Assembly (NCBI GenBank): GCA_014925825.1
Contig: JACGCK010000035.1
Location: forward strand, 283,162 to 347,161
From: Pholiota molesta
Lineage: Eukaryota; Basidiomycota; Agaricomycetes; Agaricales; Strophariaceae
DNA length: 64,000 bases
Direction: 5' to 3'
How positions within the stretch are numbered: position 1 is the first letter of the stretch; the number at the start of each line of letters is the position of its first letter. Shown piece after piece: positions 34,821-46,280 of this stretch. The position numbers were made by a program, and so were the translations under genes. The notes beneath the pieces were generated by a model, which was not told the DNA's origin, made no database searches, and saw nothing but the letters and a program-made list of their open reading frames with translations.

Positions 34821-36180
34821 TGTGGGAGAAGCTTTATGTTTGCTCGTATTGAGAATGCGAATTTGATTCCCCATTCACAGACTCACAGGTCCGTAATCGC
34901 AAATAACTACACCCCTATGATGGGTACTAAGCAATATAACCACTCAATATGACAGTCAGAAAGGGGATGCGCAGAATCATTCAATTCACGGAACATTCAC
35001 ACGTACAGGATCTGACGAATGGTGGGTCGGTTTCTGGTCGATTTGGTGAGATACGGACGTTTACCCAATTCATATTGTTTACTTTCATGTAAACGCTTCA
35101 ATATTCAAAGGCCATGTTTAATTACTGGAACAGCGGTCGGTCGAGGAACACGATGTTGCGGCGCATTGAATACGACGATGTGTAACCTAACAGATTTTAA
35201 TCAGTGATAAGTAAGTACACGAGCTTGGATACTTGATGCAAATTCATCATTCTGTGAGACTGTGCGAACAGTTTACGACCTGGTTGAGGAGGCGACAGGA
35301 GATGCAAGTGTTTCTTGCGAGGTGGTGGCAGGTGGTGGCTCAAGAGACCGTTGCCATTGATTGTCGTCGGCGCGCGTTGCCGATCTTCGTGGGAAATCAA
35401 CGACAGGCGTTGATCACGACCTTGCTCGAATTTGTGCTCATCGTCTACCTTGTCTTGAACGCATATCTACCAGATACCATAGGGATTTCAATTCATTTTG
35501 GACTGATAAGTTACGCGCGCATCAAATACTCCATCTTGTCTCTATGCACGTCGCGTCCCGGATCCCTCTGGCAGTCAGAATTGGTCATACGATACGTCTA
35601 CAGTCTACTTTCAGGCAGCGACACAGGGGATAGCAGGCTACCGGTGCGTTTCTTTGTTAATGATAGCGTGTACGGTGGGTGACGTTCCTCCTTCCACTGA
35701 GTACTGGTCTCCCCCATGCTATCGGGTATACAAGTATGAACCCTTTACATACGGCGTCATTAGGTTCAGCAAAGGCAGTGATCGGGCGAGAGGGTGGTCG
35801 TCGGCGAGACCAACGACCGCATCGACGGCCTGCATGGGGCGCAACACAACATTGAACGTTGGCTGCTTGAGGCTGGGAAGGTCCGCGACGGGTCAGTCAG
35901 TCAGGGTGCCTCCGGTCCTTCGAAGCTCACAGGTTGATAGCTTCGTTGCAGGTGCATTGACGTCTTCCCACCGGTCAACGCCTCCACAGATCTCCTCCGT
36001 GGATGTCCAAAGGATCCCCTGCCGCAACGCCTCTTATCCTCTGGAGTCGAGGCTTGCCCCTCTACTGTAACATTGCCAATACCGCGTCCGTCAAGCGTGA
36101 CGAAGCTATTCTGTACCCGGGTTGAGGAGTGTTTCAATATAGAGCGCGGACGCTGTGGTGTTTGCAAAGAGGGAGAAGAC
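34821..36180. other. Upstream part of the inverted arm, decayed coding-like sequence
   Basis: Contains the region upstream of A4 and, at about 35730-36060, sequence whose counterpart at 43420-43740 is open over about 100 codons on the plus strand. Here the same stretch is broken on the minus strand, so it is the degenerate copy. No family recognised. Confidence 0.4.
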
Positions 36181-36189
36181 ATCGGGAGC

Positions 36190-37050
36190 AGGGCGCCCGC
36201 TTATGGGTGCGGCATATGCACGGATGCTAGGGCGACGAGGGTACATTGAGTCCTTTGGTATTCTCGCCGAGGTTCGTCTGCGTCACTCGTACAAGCCCAC
36301 TCTTCATGAACGACGCCTTTGCTTTCATTTTGCGGATACACCACACGTCGCGCCGGTCATATATGCGGGAATCTCTCCGCAGGCCCCCCTCGCCCGGGTT
36401 ATTCGTTTCCGTGCTTCTCTTCTGCGGCGCGCTTTCCTTCTGCGGCGCGCGCTCACTATGGACATCGAGAGTTCTGACGATCAATGACAAGGGAATCGGC
36501 TTGTATGTATACTTCTCGCATCCAAGATTTAATTCGGATTTTCGCAGGTGCGGATATTTCTCCACATTGATTTTTTTCTCTCCTCATGTGTCTGTGGCAA
36601 TGTCGAAGATGGTTCCGCGACTCGATGAATCGCGGGCGTGCGGTGCGCGATTCGTGCCCTTGGTTCTCCTTAAACCTTTTTTCTTGCTTTCCCTGCGCCT
36701 CGCATTGACGCCCATTTTTCCGTGTAGACCCGACACACTCAGCGAGGGGCGTGTATGTGTATTCGCCCGGTGCATGTATGCGCCTCGCTCGTCGCGTACG
36801 CCGCCGTCCCGGGTGTCCGTGGCGCGTTCGATTAGGATACACGTCAGCTGAAGTCCCGACGGTCAGTGCTCATGAGCAAGTAAGCTCGTACACTTTCCGC
36901 TCCAAAACTGATGTTCTCCCGCGGATAGCTCTTTACTTCCATCGCCGCATAGCCTCGATATCTGCGCTCCTCTGCAAGCCCACGAAGGCTGTCGTTGCCA
37001 GCGACTATTAGCGACAAATACTGTTGGCGCTGGACGCGGTCAGCCTGGCG
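36190..37050 (+). pseudogene. Diverged copy of unknown family I
   Basis: Blocks align in order with 26.9-28.0 kb: TTTTGCGGATACACCACAC (compare ATTCTGCGGATTCAACACACC), then CGCGGATAGCTCTTTACTTCC (compare CGCGGATAGCTGTTAACTTTC), then CAAGCCCACGA. Frames are open in parts (36246-36851) but do not match the frames of the other copy. A poly-A run of 13 lies further right at 37278-37290. Confidence 0.35.
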
Positions 37051-37347
37051 AGATCACTTTTGGGCTATTTTGCTTTCTGCATGAGCGCTGTTATGGTGAT
37101 TGGCTGGTCATGTTTGCACGCAGGCTGATCTGGGGCTGCTCTCAATTTGACGCTAAGAAGCAGTGGCGGTCTGGATGTACGGCATATGAGTACAATATGG
37201 CGGTTATACATATGTCTGGTTTTTCTAGTATCAAGCTGTGATTAATACCGTTACTTTTCATCGAGTGCCCCAATCCAAAAAAAAAAAAATTCTGATCCAA
37301 TTCTAATCAAATGCTTGTCTGCATTCGTTGGTCCATGCGCCGCATAT

Positions 37348-37932
37348 TCATATGCCCTTGACGAGCGTTACTTCGTCTCCGTCGCCGGACCCGAACCCAT
37401 GTACCGGCACGCCATCCCGCCACTGCGTCGTCCTCACCACGCCGCCGCCGCTGATGAACATGCCCATGAAGAGATTGGGCAATACGATGGCGTGCAGGAC
37501 AATGCGGAACTTCTCGCCGGTGGTGTAGTCCGTGAGGAGCAGGGGGAAGAGCGTGGTGCCGATGGAGCGCATGTCCCCGGCGGTCAGCGTCGCGACAGCT
37601 TGCCCCGCGGTGCGCCTGTCGAGCGCGGGGCGGTGCGCGCGGGGGATGGACTCGAGCAGCGCCTTCCAGAATCCAGAGATGGATGAGACCGGGCACGGAG
37701 CGGATCCGAATGGTGAAAGGAGAAGCGTACATACCTTGCTGATGAAGACGCCTTCGCCGCTGGCGATGCAGATGGAGAACGAGCCGTCCGTGGTGGGCGC
37801 GTGGTGCGCGAGCCGGCCGACGAGGTTCGGGCGCGTGGCCATGCTCATGATGCAGGGCTCCGTGTAGTGCACGGAGCGCAGGGTCTCGTCGTAGAGCGTG
37901 CGGACACGCGCGGGCGGTGTTGCGGAGGCCAT
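37348..37932 (-). CDS. Unknown gene E, two exons, intact
   Basis: About 170 residues with strong GC3 coding bias. Exon 1 starts MASATPPARVRTLYDETLRS and runs to GEGVFISK. An intron of about 72 nt follows (donor GTATGT, acceptor TGGAAG). Exon 2 begins ALLESIPRAHRPALDRR and contains GTTLFPLLLTDYTTGEKFRI, then LFMGMFISGGGVVR, and ends GDEVTLVKGI. I do not recognise the family; no signal peptide or membrane helix is evident. A copy with a large internal deletion lies 1.1 kb to the right on the same strand. Confidence 0.6.
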   Translation of the reverse strand: MASATPPARVRTLYDETLRSVHYTEPCIMSMATRPNLVGRLAHHAPTTDGSFSICIASGEGVFISKVCTLLLSPFGSAPCPVSSISGFWKALLESIPRAHRPALDRRTAGQAVATLTAGDMRSIGTTLFPLLLTDYTTGEKFRIVLHAIVLPNLFMGMFISGGGVVRTTQWRDGVPVHGFGSGDGDEVTLVKGI

Positions 37933-39041
37933 TGGTCGGGGGTGTGGCGGGGTTGAGTGAAGGCAAGATGAAGGCGTCGCGTTGAAGTTGGATTTATGAC
38001 GCGCTAGCGGACTTTGCAATTTCGGAACCTTCCGGAAGCGGCTTGGCAGAACCCGACCACCCTTCTGCGTCGTCGTCTGCAACCCCTCCAACCATTCGCG
38101 CCACTTCTTTGCCTCAGCTCAAGGGAAGGACCGGCGATATCTGGGACAGAATATACCACAGCGACGACAGCACACCCTGGCCCCTCCGCCATTGTGATTC
38201 CCGATTCGTCGACTACCTTTCTTACCACTGGCGCTGTTGTTACACAGACTCTGGTCATCGCACATCCCACCGTCTTGCCCTTGGAAATGGGATCCGCCCC
38301 TCCACCGTAGCCTCATTGGTTCCATGGCCATCATGCATAACAACTGTATCTCGACGATAGCAGGATCATCGCGCATTACACTGTGCTCGTCGCATAATGA
38401 CCTCTAGGGCGCGGCTATGTGACACGTATTCAGAGCGCTCTGGGGCTGGAGGAGAAGGGAAGGGGCGCAGATGTGGACGAGGCCTGGCGTGCGCGTGGGG
38501 ATGTTATGCTTAGGGCGCTGTTTGATTCCAACTCGGCTGCGATCGAAGGGTTTACTATGCGCGTAGCTGCTTACACTCGAGGTGGAACGCTGGCATACCG
38601 AGTCCATAAGTTCGGTTCCGGCACCTCCATCACGATAATTTGATTCGACGATGTCTTTCTCGTGCCTTGGGCTGCTGTCACAGATGCTACCACCTTTACT
38701 AGCGCCCTGCGCTCGTCCAGTTCTTTCTGGTTCCAAACGCGGTTCCGATGAGATTGCTGCCGGCGGAGTAGTACGGTTCCTTCTCGGCGACGCACTGCGG
38801 GATGTCGAGGGGGCTTAGCACTCGAACACCGCTGCTGTTGGCGATACCTCGTGGGCCCCGAACGGTGTGCCAGCAAGCTAGTCGATACGGGCAATAATCA
38901 GTATACGAACGGGCGAACGAGAAAATCCATATGCTGATAGCAGCCGTTGAGGTACATCTTCCGCTAAATAACGAACGTAACAATCCGAAATATGCATTCT
39001 AATCATCCACTCATCTGCCCTTCCATCTATTCGCAGCGCAT
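37933..39041. other. Intergenic between E and its deleted copy
   Basis: Overlapping frames on both strands at 38.0-38.4 and 38.4-38.9 kb, none with recognised motifs or clear splicing. One plus-strand frame (38014-38310) is rich in Thr, Pro and Ser and may be a remnant. Confidence 0.35.
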
Positions 39042-39274
39042 TCATATGCCCTTGACCAACGTTATTTCCTCCCCTTCAACGAACGCGAATCCGTGGATGT
39101 GATCGCTTCCCGTGCACTGCGTCAGGCGGACCACGCCGCAGCCGCCGATGAACATCCCCATGAAAAGGCTCGGCACCACGATCGCGTGCAGGATGATGCG
39201 GAAAGTGCTTGGCGAGAGGCGTCTCGTCGTAGAGCGTTGGAATACTTAGAGGTGACTGGAATTGAAGACGCCAT
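39042..39274 (-). pseudogene. Internally deleted copy of gene E
   Basis: The start (MASS) and the block TLYDETPL correspond to the first residues of E. The sequence then jumps directly to FRIILHAIV and SLFMGMFIGGCGVVR and ends EEITLVKGI with stop at 39042. About 100 codons of the middle of E are absent and the join is out of frame, so the product is lost. The preserved end suggests a recent deletion. Confidence 0.7.
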
Positions 39275-39497
39275 GATGGTTGTGGTTAGCGTTGCTGACT
39301 GAGATAAGACGCATGACTGTGAATCGTTTTTGAAAAGGGGTTTGCGTTTTGTACCGACAGCACCGCTGGCCTCAAGTCGTCCTCATCCGATCGATGACGC
39401 ACGTACTCTCGGGCCGGTTGGCCGCACTCCTCGAACAACATCGGTTCCACCCCTCTGCAGGGCTGCGAATAAAGTTGTTTCCAACGCTATCCAAACC

Positions 39498-40033
39498 ATG
39501 TCTGGATTTCCCGTCGTCTTCGTCGGCTACGAGCTCGCAAACCACGCTCTCGACCCCTACCAGTCCCTTACCAGCCCCACCTACACCAACCCCCTCCACG
39601 CCTACAAGGGCCTGCTCCGAGACATCGAGCACCGCACGCACACACCCGCCGCCATCGTGCGGTACGACTCCTACGACACGGACGCGATGACCACGCACAC
39701 CGCGCTGTGCTGTTTTGTGGATATGCGGGAGCGCGCGTACGACGTGGACGAGGTGGAGGCGGTCAGGGTGCCCGCGGCGTTCGGGCGCGTCCCGGGGTGG
39801 GTGCGCACGCGCGGGGGGTGAGAAGGGTGTTTGCGCCGCGGGCGCTGGTGTATTCGTATGGCGCGGATGGGCGGACGCGCGTGCGCGCGGGCGCTGTGAT
39901 CGGGTGAGCTGTTCCGTGTGTTGTCTGGGATGGGAAGGGGATGGCTGATTGTGCGATGTGATGTAGCCCGGATCCGTATACGATGGCTGAGGCTGAGGTT
40001 CTTACGTATGGCGATTTGAGCGATGCGCAGTGA
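39498..40033 (+). CDS. Unknown gene F, with a likely one-base frameshift
   Basis: Starts MSGFPVVFVGYELANHALDP and stays open to GRVPGWVRTR. The next clear coding block, RRVFAPRALVYSYGADGR, is in another frame; a change at the six-G run at about 39815-39821 (one base more, or two fewer) would join them. A 66-nt-scale intron (donor GTGAGC after GCTGTGATCGG) then leads to PDPYTMAEAEVLTYGDL and the stop at 40031-40033. So this is either a homopolymer sequencing error or a young pseudogene. Family not recognised. A much more decayed copy lies at 47.0 kb, and the homology includes the 3' flank GAGTGAATAAGAAAGAA. Confidence 0.5.
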
Positions 40034-42780
40034 TTTTGTGTTTTGTTCTGATGAGAGTGAATAAGAAAGAATGGTGTTTTGAGACGTTTGTTGCGAAGAA
40101 AGGGCCCAGGGCCCACTCGACATCGACACGCCAATGCCTTGGTATTGCCTACTCCATCGCTGCTCTACCTGCGCTTCAGTTTACCACCGTCCTCCCACTT
40201 TCCTGTCTTAGCTAACCTTTTGCCTGCGGCCTTTCGCGCAGACGCGGTGCCCGAATGCGAGGGTATTGTGTGCAAACGCAGGGGCATGTCAATGATTCCT
40301 GGCATGATTCTCGCTGGCGATGGATCTCGACTTTCGGGCATCAAACATTATGGTGACGAGCTTCTAATCACGAATCCGCCTCCGTTAAGTCTCCGTACTC
40401 GAATACTCACGAGCCTATTCTAACTCAAGAACCAGCCCGCACCGTCTGACTTTGAATCGACAGTTTACCACTCCCACTGTAAGATATGCCGTTCACGGCT
40501 ACGTTTGGCCTTCCGTGAGATTGCCAGAAATCGACGGTGGCGGAGTGCTGATCCGAATCGTGACTTCGAAAGCGGAGGACGAGGTGTGAATGGAGGCAGG
40601 CTGGGCATGACTTGTTGGATTTGGACGCGAGGACGTGTCGTTTTTGTTTTAGGTTGGAATTTCGTGTTTGAAACGGGCCGCGCTGGCCAAGGCTAAGCGG
40701 TGCTGGGTTCATGATGAACATAGGACGTTTTCTGAGGACCCGAGGCTCAGCAGAGGGCGGAACACTTCCAGCAGCCACGACGACCTGCGGTGGTGGTGGT
40801 TGTTATTATTTATAATGAAACGAGTCAGTGTTTCTCTGGACATAGTACATACACTTTACAAAAAGAACTGGTTACTAGTACTGGCATCAAGTGCTCTCAC
40901 GTTTTTCGCCCTTCCAGACAATGGCATGGGGTATTATCGTCGCGTTCGAGTGCCATTACTTACTGAACCAACATCGGATGATCTCCGCGAACCCTGGTCG
41001 GCCACTATCGCCGAATCGATCTGGTGACGCTTTCTCCAATTCTTTGCAAATTTATAAAGCGTTCAAAGTCTTATCGGATCATGGGCTGGACCGTCGTGGT
41101 GAGCAGAGGCGTACATACTAGCTGTGGTTGAGCTGTGGGCAGGCTGTGGGACAGTTGGTCCCTCGTGTGAAAGTGGATTGGCCGGCATAAGGCCGGCGAC
41201 ATGCCGGATGCCGCCTCGAATCGTGCACGGACGTTTCTCTATGTCGCGTCATTGTCAACTCGTTATCAGCACCGCCATGCTCTCTATGCTCTACCTGCGC
41301 TCCGGTTCGTCATCGACATTGCCTTGCCCCTGGCGATGGGTGTCAAGTTGAACATTATGCATCCGAGGGCAAACCAGCCTGGAGTCCCTCCCTGATCACC
41401 CTCGCGTCCACGATTCCTACGACGGAAAGGAGAGGCATACCCCAACCCGTCCCCACCCGCACCTGTCCCTGGCCCCACGCGCTCCCTCTGCACCCTCAGA
41501 CAGACTCGTTTGGCCCCACTGCCCAACCAACCCCAGTCCAAAGCCCTTCCGCTAAACCACTCACCCCCACCCGAACCCCTCTCCATCTCCGCACGGGATG
41601 CACCTCCCACACCCACGGCCATGCGCAAACGCACAGAACGGCATGAACGCACATCGCAGTGCGCAGCGGGCGGAATGCACGCGGTGCTCGCGGCGTCTCC
41701 TGCGCAACGATGTACGTTGCTTCGAACACGTTCCGGACCGTGCGTGGGATGTGATTCAGGAGGACGACGCGGCGAAGGTGCGCGCGAAGGAAGAGGCGGG
41801 TGGGCATTGGACGCGGATGACGTTGACGTCGACGTTGACGAGGAATGCGAAACGCGTCTGAAGCGACGAGGAAGCGACAAGACAGTGCGCTACAGCGTCT
41901 GGCAGGCGAAGCCTGACCTGTAGGCCATCGTCTATGCATATGAAGCAGACGTGATTCTCGGTATGTTTTGCATTGATTCCTGCTGTGAAACGATATCCTC
42001 ATCACCCACGATTCAGATCTTGATTGTTAGGCGACGGATGTATACGCCCCCAACGCCACGCACCCCCGTCCCTGCGGCCCTCATTGGGCAACCCTGCGCC
42101 TCCATCCACTCGCCCACCCTCTTCCGGGCGTCAGCGAAGACATCGGCGTTCTGCACCCGCACCCGAGGGGCTGAGAAGCGCGGCGAGTATCTGGCGACGC
42201 ACGGTGTGACGCCCGCGGGGGCCGACGGGCAAGCGCGCAGTGCTGCCCCGAACACGCGCCTCGCCGGTTTCTCCATCCCGTGCACCGCCTCCGCATCGCC
42301 CGCGCCCTTCCTACCTACACCCACACCTACGGCGGACCGAATAATCGGAGCCACACGCCCGGATCACGACTTCTCTGTCGCGCCGGCCATTACACACATC
42401 TTCGTTAACGAGCCATAAACGACGAAAGAATTTCGTGTTTTAACATTTTGATATCTACCAGAATATACATGGATTCCGGCTCGGCGAAGGAGATGGAACA
42501 CCATTGGTCAGAGGCATGTCAAAATGTGGCGAGCGCATGGCAAGAGTATCATGATCATTAGAATGCATTTTTTGGGTCGCATCCAAATCACATCAATAAT
42601 TGAAAGCTAATAGGGTTCCTCATTCATGAGCGCAGAAAACGAAAAGATTTTAGCACCCAGGCATTTCAGTTTTTGTCAGTTTTTTGTCGATCGCGTGCTC
42701 TGAGTCTCTGGCTTTGAAGGAACTTTCGAGCCTGTCTTATTTGATCCCCGAGTTGACTTCTAGTAGTACTTCCATCCGTC
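40034..42780. other. Region of 2.7 kb without a supportable gene
   Basis: GC-rich parts (41.4-41.9 and 42.0-42.4 kb) open frames on up to four reading frames at once, which I treat as composition. A minus-strand frame at 40425-40778 has plausible composition but no motif. The words CTCTACCTGCGCT(C/T)CGG or CTCTACCTGCGCTTCAG recur at 40.16, 41.29 and 46.55 kb, hinting at a common decayed repeat. Confidence 0.4.
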
Positions 42781-43724
42781 ATGTCCCTATTTACGAGTAC
42801 GGGCAGGAGATTTCAGCTTTCGCTACCGCATACCCATTTTGTCTTGGCGGCATCTCTTTCTAAGGGCGCCCATCTCCACAGCCTTCCACTGCAAGAGCGA
42901 ATTGTCTTAATCGGACGATCAAGATATAACAGCATTCTGGAAGAAAAGCGCGCCCGAACAGCTACATCAGCGCCCAAATCTTTGCGCTCGCAGATGCGCA
43001 GATCGCGCATAGTGAGGATCTTTCCGGATTGATCGTTCATGATCTGAGGTACACCAGCGACAACACGTTGGAACTGGATAAAGAGGCGGAATCAGCGGGG
43101 TACACAAACTAGGGCAAGAGATTAAGAGAGACAGAAGAGTGACAGACAGACGACAGAAGAAATACATGTCCAGTACGGACGCGGGGAAAGGAAATCCGGA
43201 AGCCAAATCATATCGACGGGAGAAAGGGGGAAGTCCTCCGAAACGACTGAAAAGGCTATGGTCCACTCACTACGTATCAGAACGTCAATGCCCTTCCGAG
43301 GAGTCGAGGACTCACAAATCCACCAGACATTCCTTGCACCATCCATCGCCTTTTCCTTCTTCCTAGACCCTACAGCGCTAGCAGTATTCGTCACACCTAG
43401 GACTCTTAAAATACGGCTTTGCGGCCGGGGATCCTGTGGACATCCACGGAGGAGAACCCAGGAGGCGTTGGCTGGTGCGCAATCGGTGGGAAGACGCCAA
43501 TGCACCTGGAACGAGACTGTCAGCCCGCAAGCTTCACAGCACAGAACTTGGAAAGCACCCTGACTGACGCACCCGTCGTCCCCGACCTTCTCAGCCTCAA
43601 TCAGCCGGCGTTCAGTGTTGTGTTCCGCCCCATGCAGGCCTTCGATGAGGTTGTTCGTCTCGCTGACGACCAACCTCTCGCCCGATCACTACCTTTGGTG
43701 AATTTGATGACGCCGTATGTATAG
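42781..43724 (+). CDS. Possible unrecognised gene
   Basis: An ATG-started frame of 83 codons (42781-43032) is followed by coding-like pieces. Behind a possible acceptor near 42930, the piece RPNSYISAQIFALADAQIAH reads on to ELDKEAESAGYTN and a stop. Near 43400 GLLKYGFAAGDPVDIHGGEP is open in one frame, while LNQPAFSVVFRPMQAF is open in another over the same region. The second part belongs to the inner side of the right inverted arm. I cannot decide on one frame or name a family. Confidence 0.25.
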
Positions 43725-44873
43725 GGTTTATACTTGTATACCCAGTAAGATGGGAGACTGGTATGTTGATGGTAGCGGCTACAAATGGACATCAGAAAAA
43801 CAGTGCGAAGTTGGCAAGATGGATGATGAGTACTTATTGCGAGAACGAATACTGGAGGAGCAAGCGCGGAAGTTCCAATCGCGTTGATCTGACATCCGTG
43901 TTCAGTGGAAGGAGGAATTGAGGAGGAACGGCATCAATCATACACTCTTGCCATTAACAAAGAAACGCACCGATAGCCTGCCATCTCCTATGTAGCTGCC
44001 TAAAAGTATCGTATGACCAAAAGCTGACTGCGATCCGGGATGCGACGTTCATAGAGACAAGATGAAGTATTTGATGCACGCATAGCTTATTAGTTCAATA
44101 TGAATTGAAATTCCTATGGCATTGGTAGAGATTCGTTCGAGACAAGGAAGATGGTGGAATGATGTAGCGCGAATTCGAACAAGGACCTTTCCATGATTTC
44201 CCACGAGCATCGGCAACGCGCGCCGACGACAATCAATGGCAACGGTGGAACTGCTCGCAAGAACTCCTATCGTCTCCTCAACCACTGAAAACAAGGTAAA
44301 CCCTTCGTAAAGAATCACGATTTTGCATCAAGTAGTCAAGCTCGTATACTTGTTACTGATAAAATCTAGGTTACACATCGTCGTGTTCAATGCGCCGCAA
44401 CATTGCAACGACATCGTTTGGACATCGTGTTAGATCGTGGTCCTCCTTGACCGAGTCCGCTTCGTATTCTGATCCCTTCCAGCAGCCTTCCAGTATTGGA
44501 ATGCACACGGATTGCACACAATAGCACACTAATACTTGTCACTTGTGTGTTACATCTTAAAATGGCATATCTTTGGATTGAAATAGCGAAGCGATTATAT
44601 GAAAGTAGACAATGAATTGGGTAAGTGTGCTGTCGCATCTTACTAAACTGACTCGCCATTCATCAGATCCTGTAGATGTAAATATTCCGTTAATTGAAGA
44701 ATTCAGCGCATCTTTGGCGCCCATTTTGACGATCATATTAAGATTGATTATATCGCTTAGTACCCGTCATAGGAATATCTGTAGTTAGTTGCGATTATGG
44801 ACCTGTGACTTTGTGAATGGGGAATGAAACTCGGAATCTCATGGATACCAGAAAACATACAGCTTATCCCACA

Positions 44874-44879
44874 TATAAA
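44874..44879 (+). promoter_or_regulatory. TATA box of 7TM copy A5
   Basis: TATAAA in ACATATAAAGCTTTCAGC, about 50 bases before the ATG at 44929. It is identical in context to the site before A4. Confidence 0.6.
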
Positions 44880-44928
44880 GCTTTCAGCGTTCAACTTCGA
44901 ATCTCAATATTATTCTAACTTGCTCAGA

Positions 44929-46195
44929 ATGTCAGAACTACGCCCAACCGCCGATATCGAAAAATCTGAAATTGGCAGCAGCCTGAATGCCTTCATTCTC
45001 GGCGTGTTCGGAATGGGTAAGCCCAAATTACTACTGGGGACCTCAACTAAGCACTAATCAAATCGCGGCAGGGATGTACACTATCATCTACTTCGGCACT
45101 ATGTATATCCACCGTACGTACCCTCCCATTCTGCAAGGGCGCTGGACATTTCACCGACCAATGCACAGTAACGAGAAGCGCGTCCAAGCGCTATATAGTA
45201 CCAGCCACCATAACCGCCCTATTCGCATGCAACATCCTCTTTACCGCCGTCAACTGGTATATCACAAAATGGCAATTCGTCGATAATGGAGGCACCCAGG
45301 AATCCGTTTTCTTGTCCTTATTCGAAATCCCGGGCTGGATGGGCCTCGCCACTGACATCCCGTACTACCTCGGCTTCGTGCTCGCAGACGGGCTCCTTGT
45401 GCGTAGCACATCCCCTGTACACCCACATCCCGGCTCGCTAACGCACCACACTAGATCTGGCGGTGTTTCTTTGTCTGGAATCAGTCGCTCCGCGCGATAG
45501 CGGTGCCAGTGCTCCTGCTCACCGCCGAAATCGGTACGCTCATTGCTATCCATACATACGCATTACGAACTGCTAATATAAATAAATTCTTTCTCTGTCA
45601 AGTCATATTCATCGTCCGAACGATATTGCAGGCAAGATACGGCGTAGTGGTGCCCACTGCGCGCCTAACAGCCCAGATTAATAGCATGGCCTTCGCGGGC
45701 TACTTCACGACGTTCGCCACCAGCTTCGTCACCACCCTCCTCATCGCATACCGCATTCACGCCGTCGCCACGCGCGGCACGTCCCAAAGACGATTCCGGC
45801 ACATCACCGCCATCGTCGTCGAGTCCGGCGCGGTGTACTCCCTCTCCCTTCTATTCGGTGCGATCACCACCGTAGTCGCGGAGGAGATGACCGTGACCGT
45901 CCTTAATACGCGCGTGGTGGCGTCCGGGTATTACCAAACAGTTCTCGTAAATCTGATTGCAGTACGTGCACTATCCTTTTACAACTTGCCTATGATGATT
46001 CGTTTACCGTACTAAATGCAGGGCATTGCCACTACAATCCTGGTCGCGCGTGTGGCTATGCTGGGTACCACCACCTCCTTTCCCTCGACTTCCATTCACC
46101 TATCCGGCCTTCAATTCCACGCGCGTTCTACCCACGAGACGCATGCACTAGACGAATTGGAAGCCGCTTATCCCGTCAGCGTAAAGGCGCAGTAG
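44929..46195 (+). CDS. 7TM membrane protein, subfamily A copy 5
   Basis: About 322 codons, the clearest A model. Exon 1 is MSELRPTADIEKSEIGSSLN up to GVFGMG. Then come MYTIIYFGTMYIH, TRSASKRYIVPATITALFAC, WQFVDNGGTQESVF, ADGLL joined to IWRCFFVWNQSLRAI, VIFIVRTILQARYG, VTTLLIAYRIHAVA, IVVESGAVYSLSLLFGA, and TTILVARVAMLG with HLSGLQFHARSTHE. The stop follows KAQ; in A4 a substitution lets the frame read on to KAQYRI. All introns are GT..AG. The gene appears intact and is expected in a membrane with seven helices. Confidence 0.8.
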
Positions 46196-46280
46196 AAAAT
46201 ATGGTATGTATTATGTAAATCTAGTCTGCTTCCAACTTTGTAGATAATCGATAACTTGTTGTACTTGTACGCTAAACGTG

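Larger units (their letters stand above)
33425..36050. repeat. Left arm of a second inverted duplication (A4 arm)
   Basis: Spans the 3' flank and body of 7TM gene A4, its promoter and about 1.2 kb of further upstream sequence. It is matched in reverse at about 43420-46280. Landmarks beyond the gene are GTACAAGTACAACAA at the outer edge, and GGTATACAAGTATGAACCCT and GGCGAGAGGGTGGTCGTCGG (35730-35803) at the inner side. Confidence 0.85.
43420..46280. repeat. Right arm of the second inverted duplication (A5 arm)
   Basis: Inverted match to 33425-36050 with gene A5, its promoter, and the upstream block GGCGAGAGGTTGGTCGTC (as inverse) near 43660-43690. The arms are separated by about 7.4 kb that holds E, its deleted copy and F. 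Confidence 0.85.

Noticed and set aside
41284..42418. Long GC-rich open frames on both strands
   Set aside because: Up to four frames are open together over the same bases, with Arg/Ala/Pro-rich translations typical of GC skew rather than genes.
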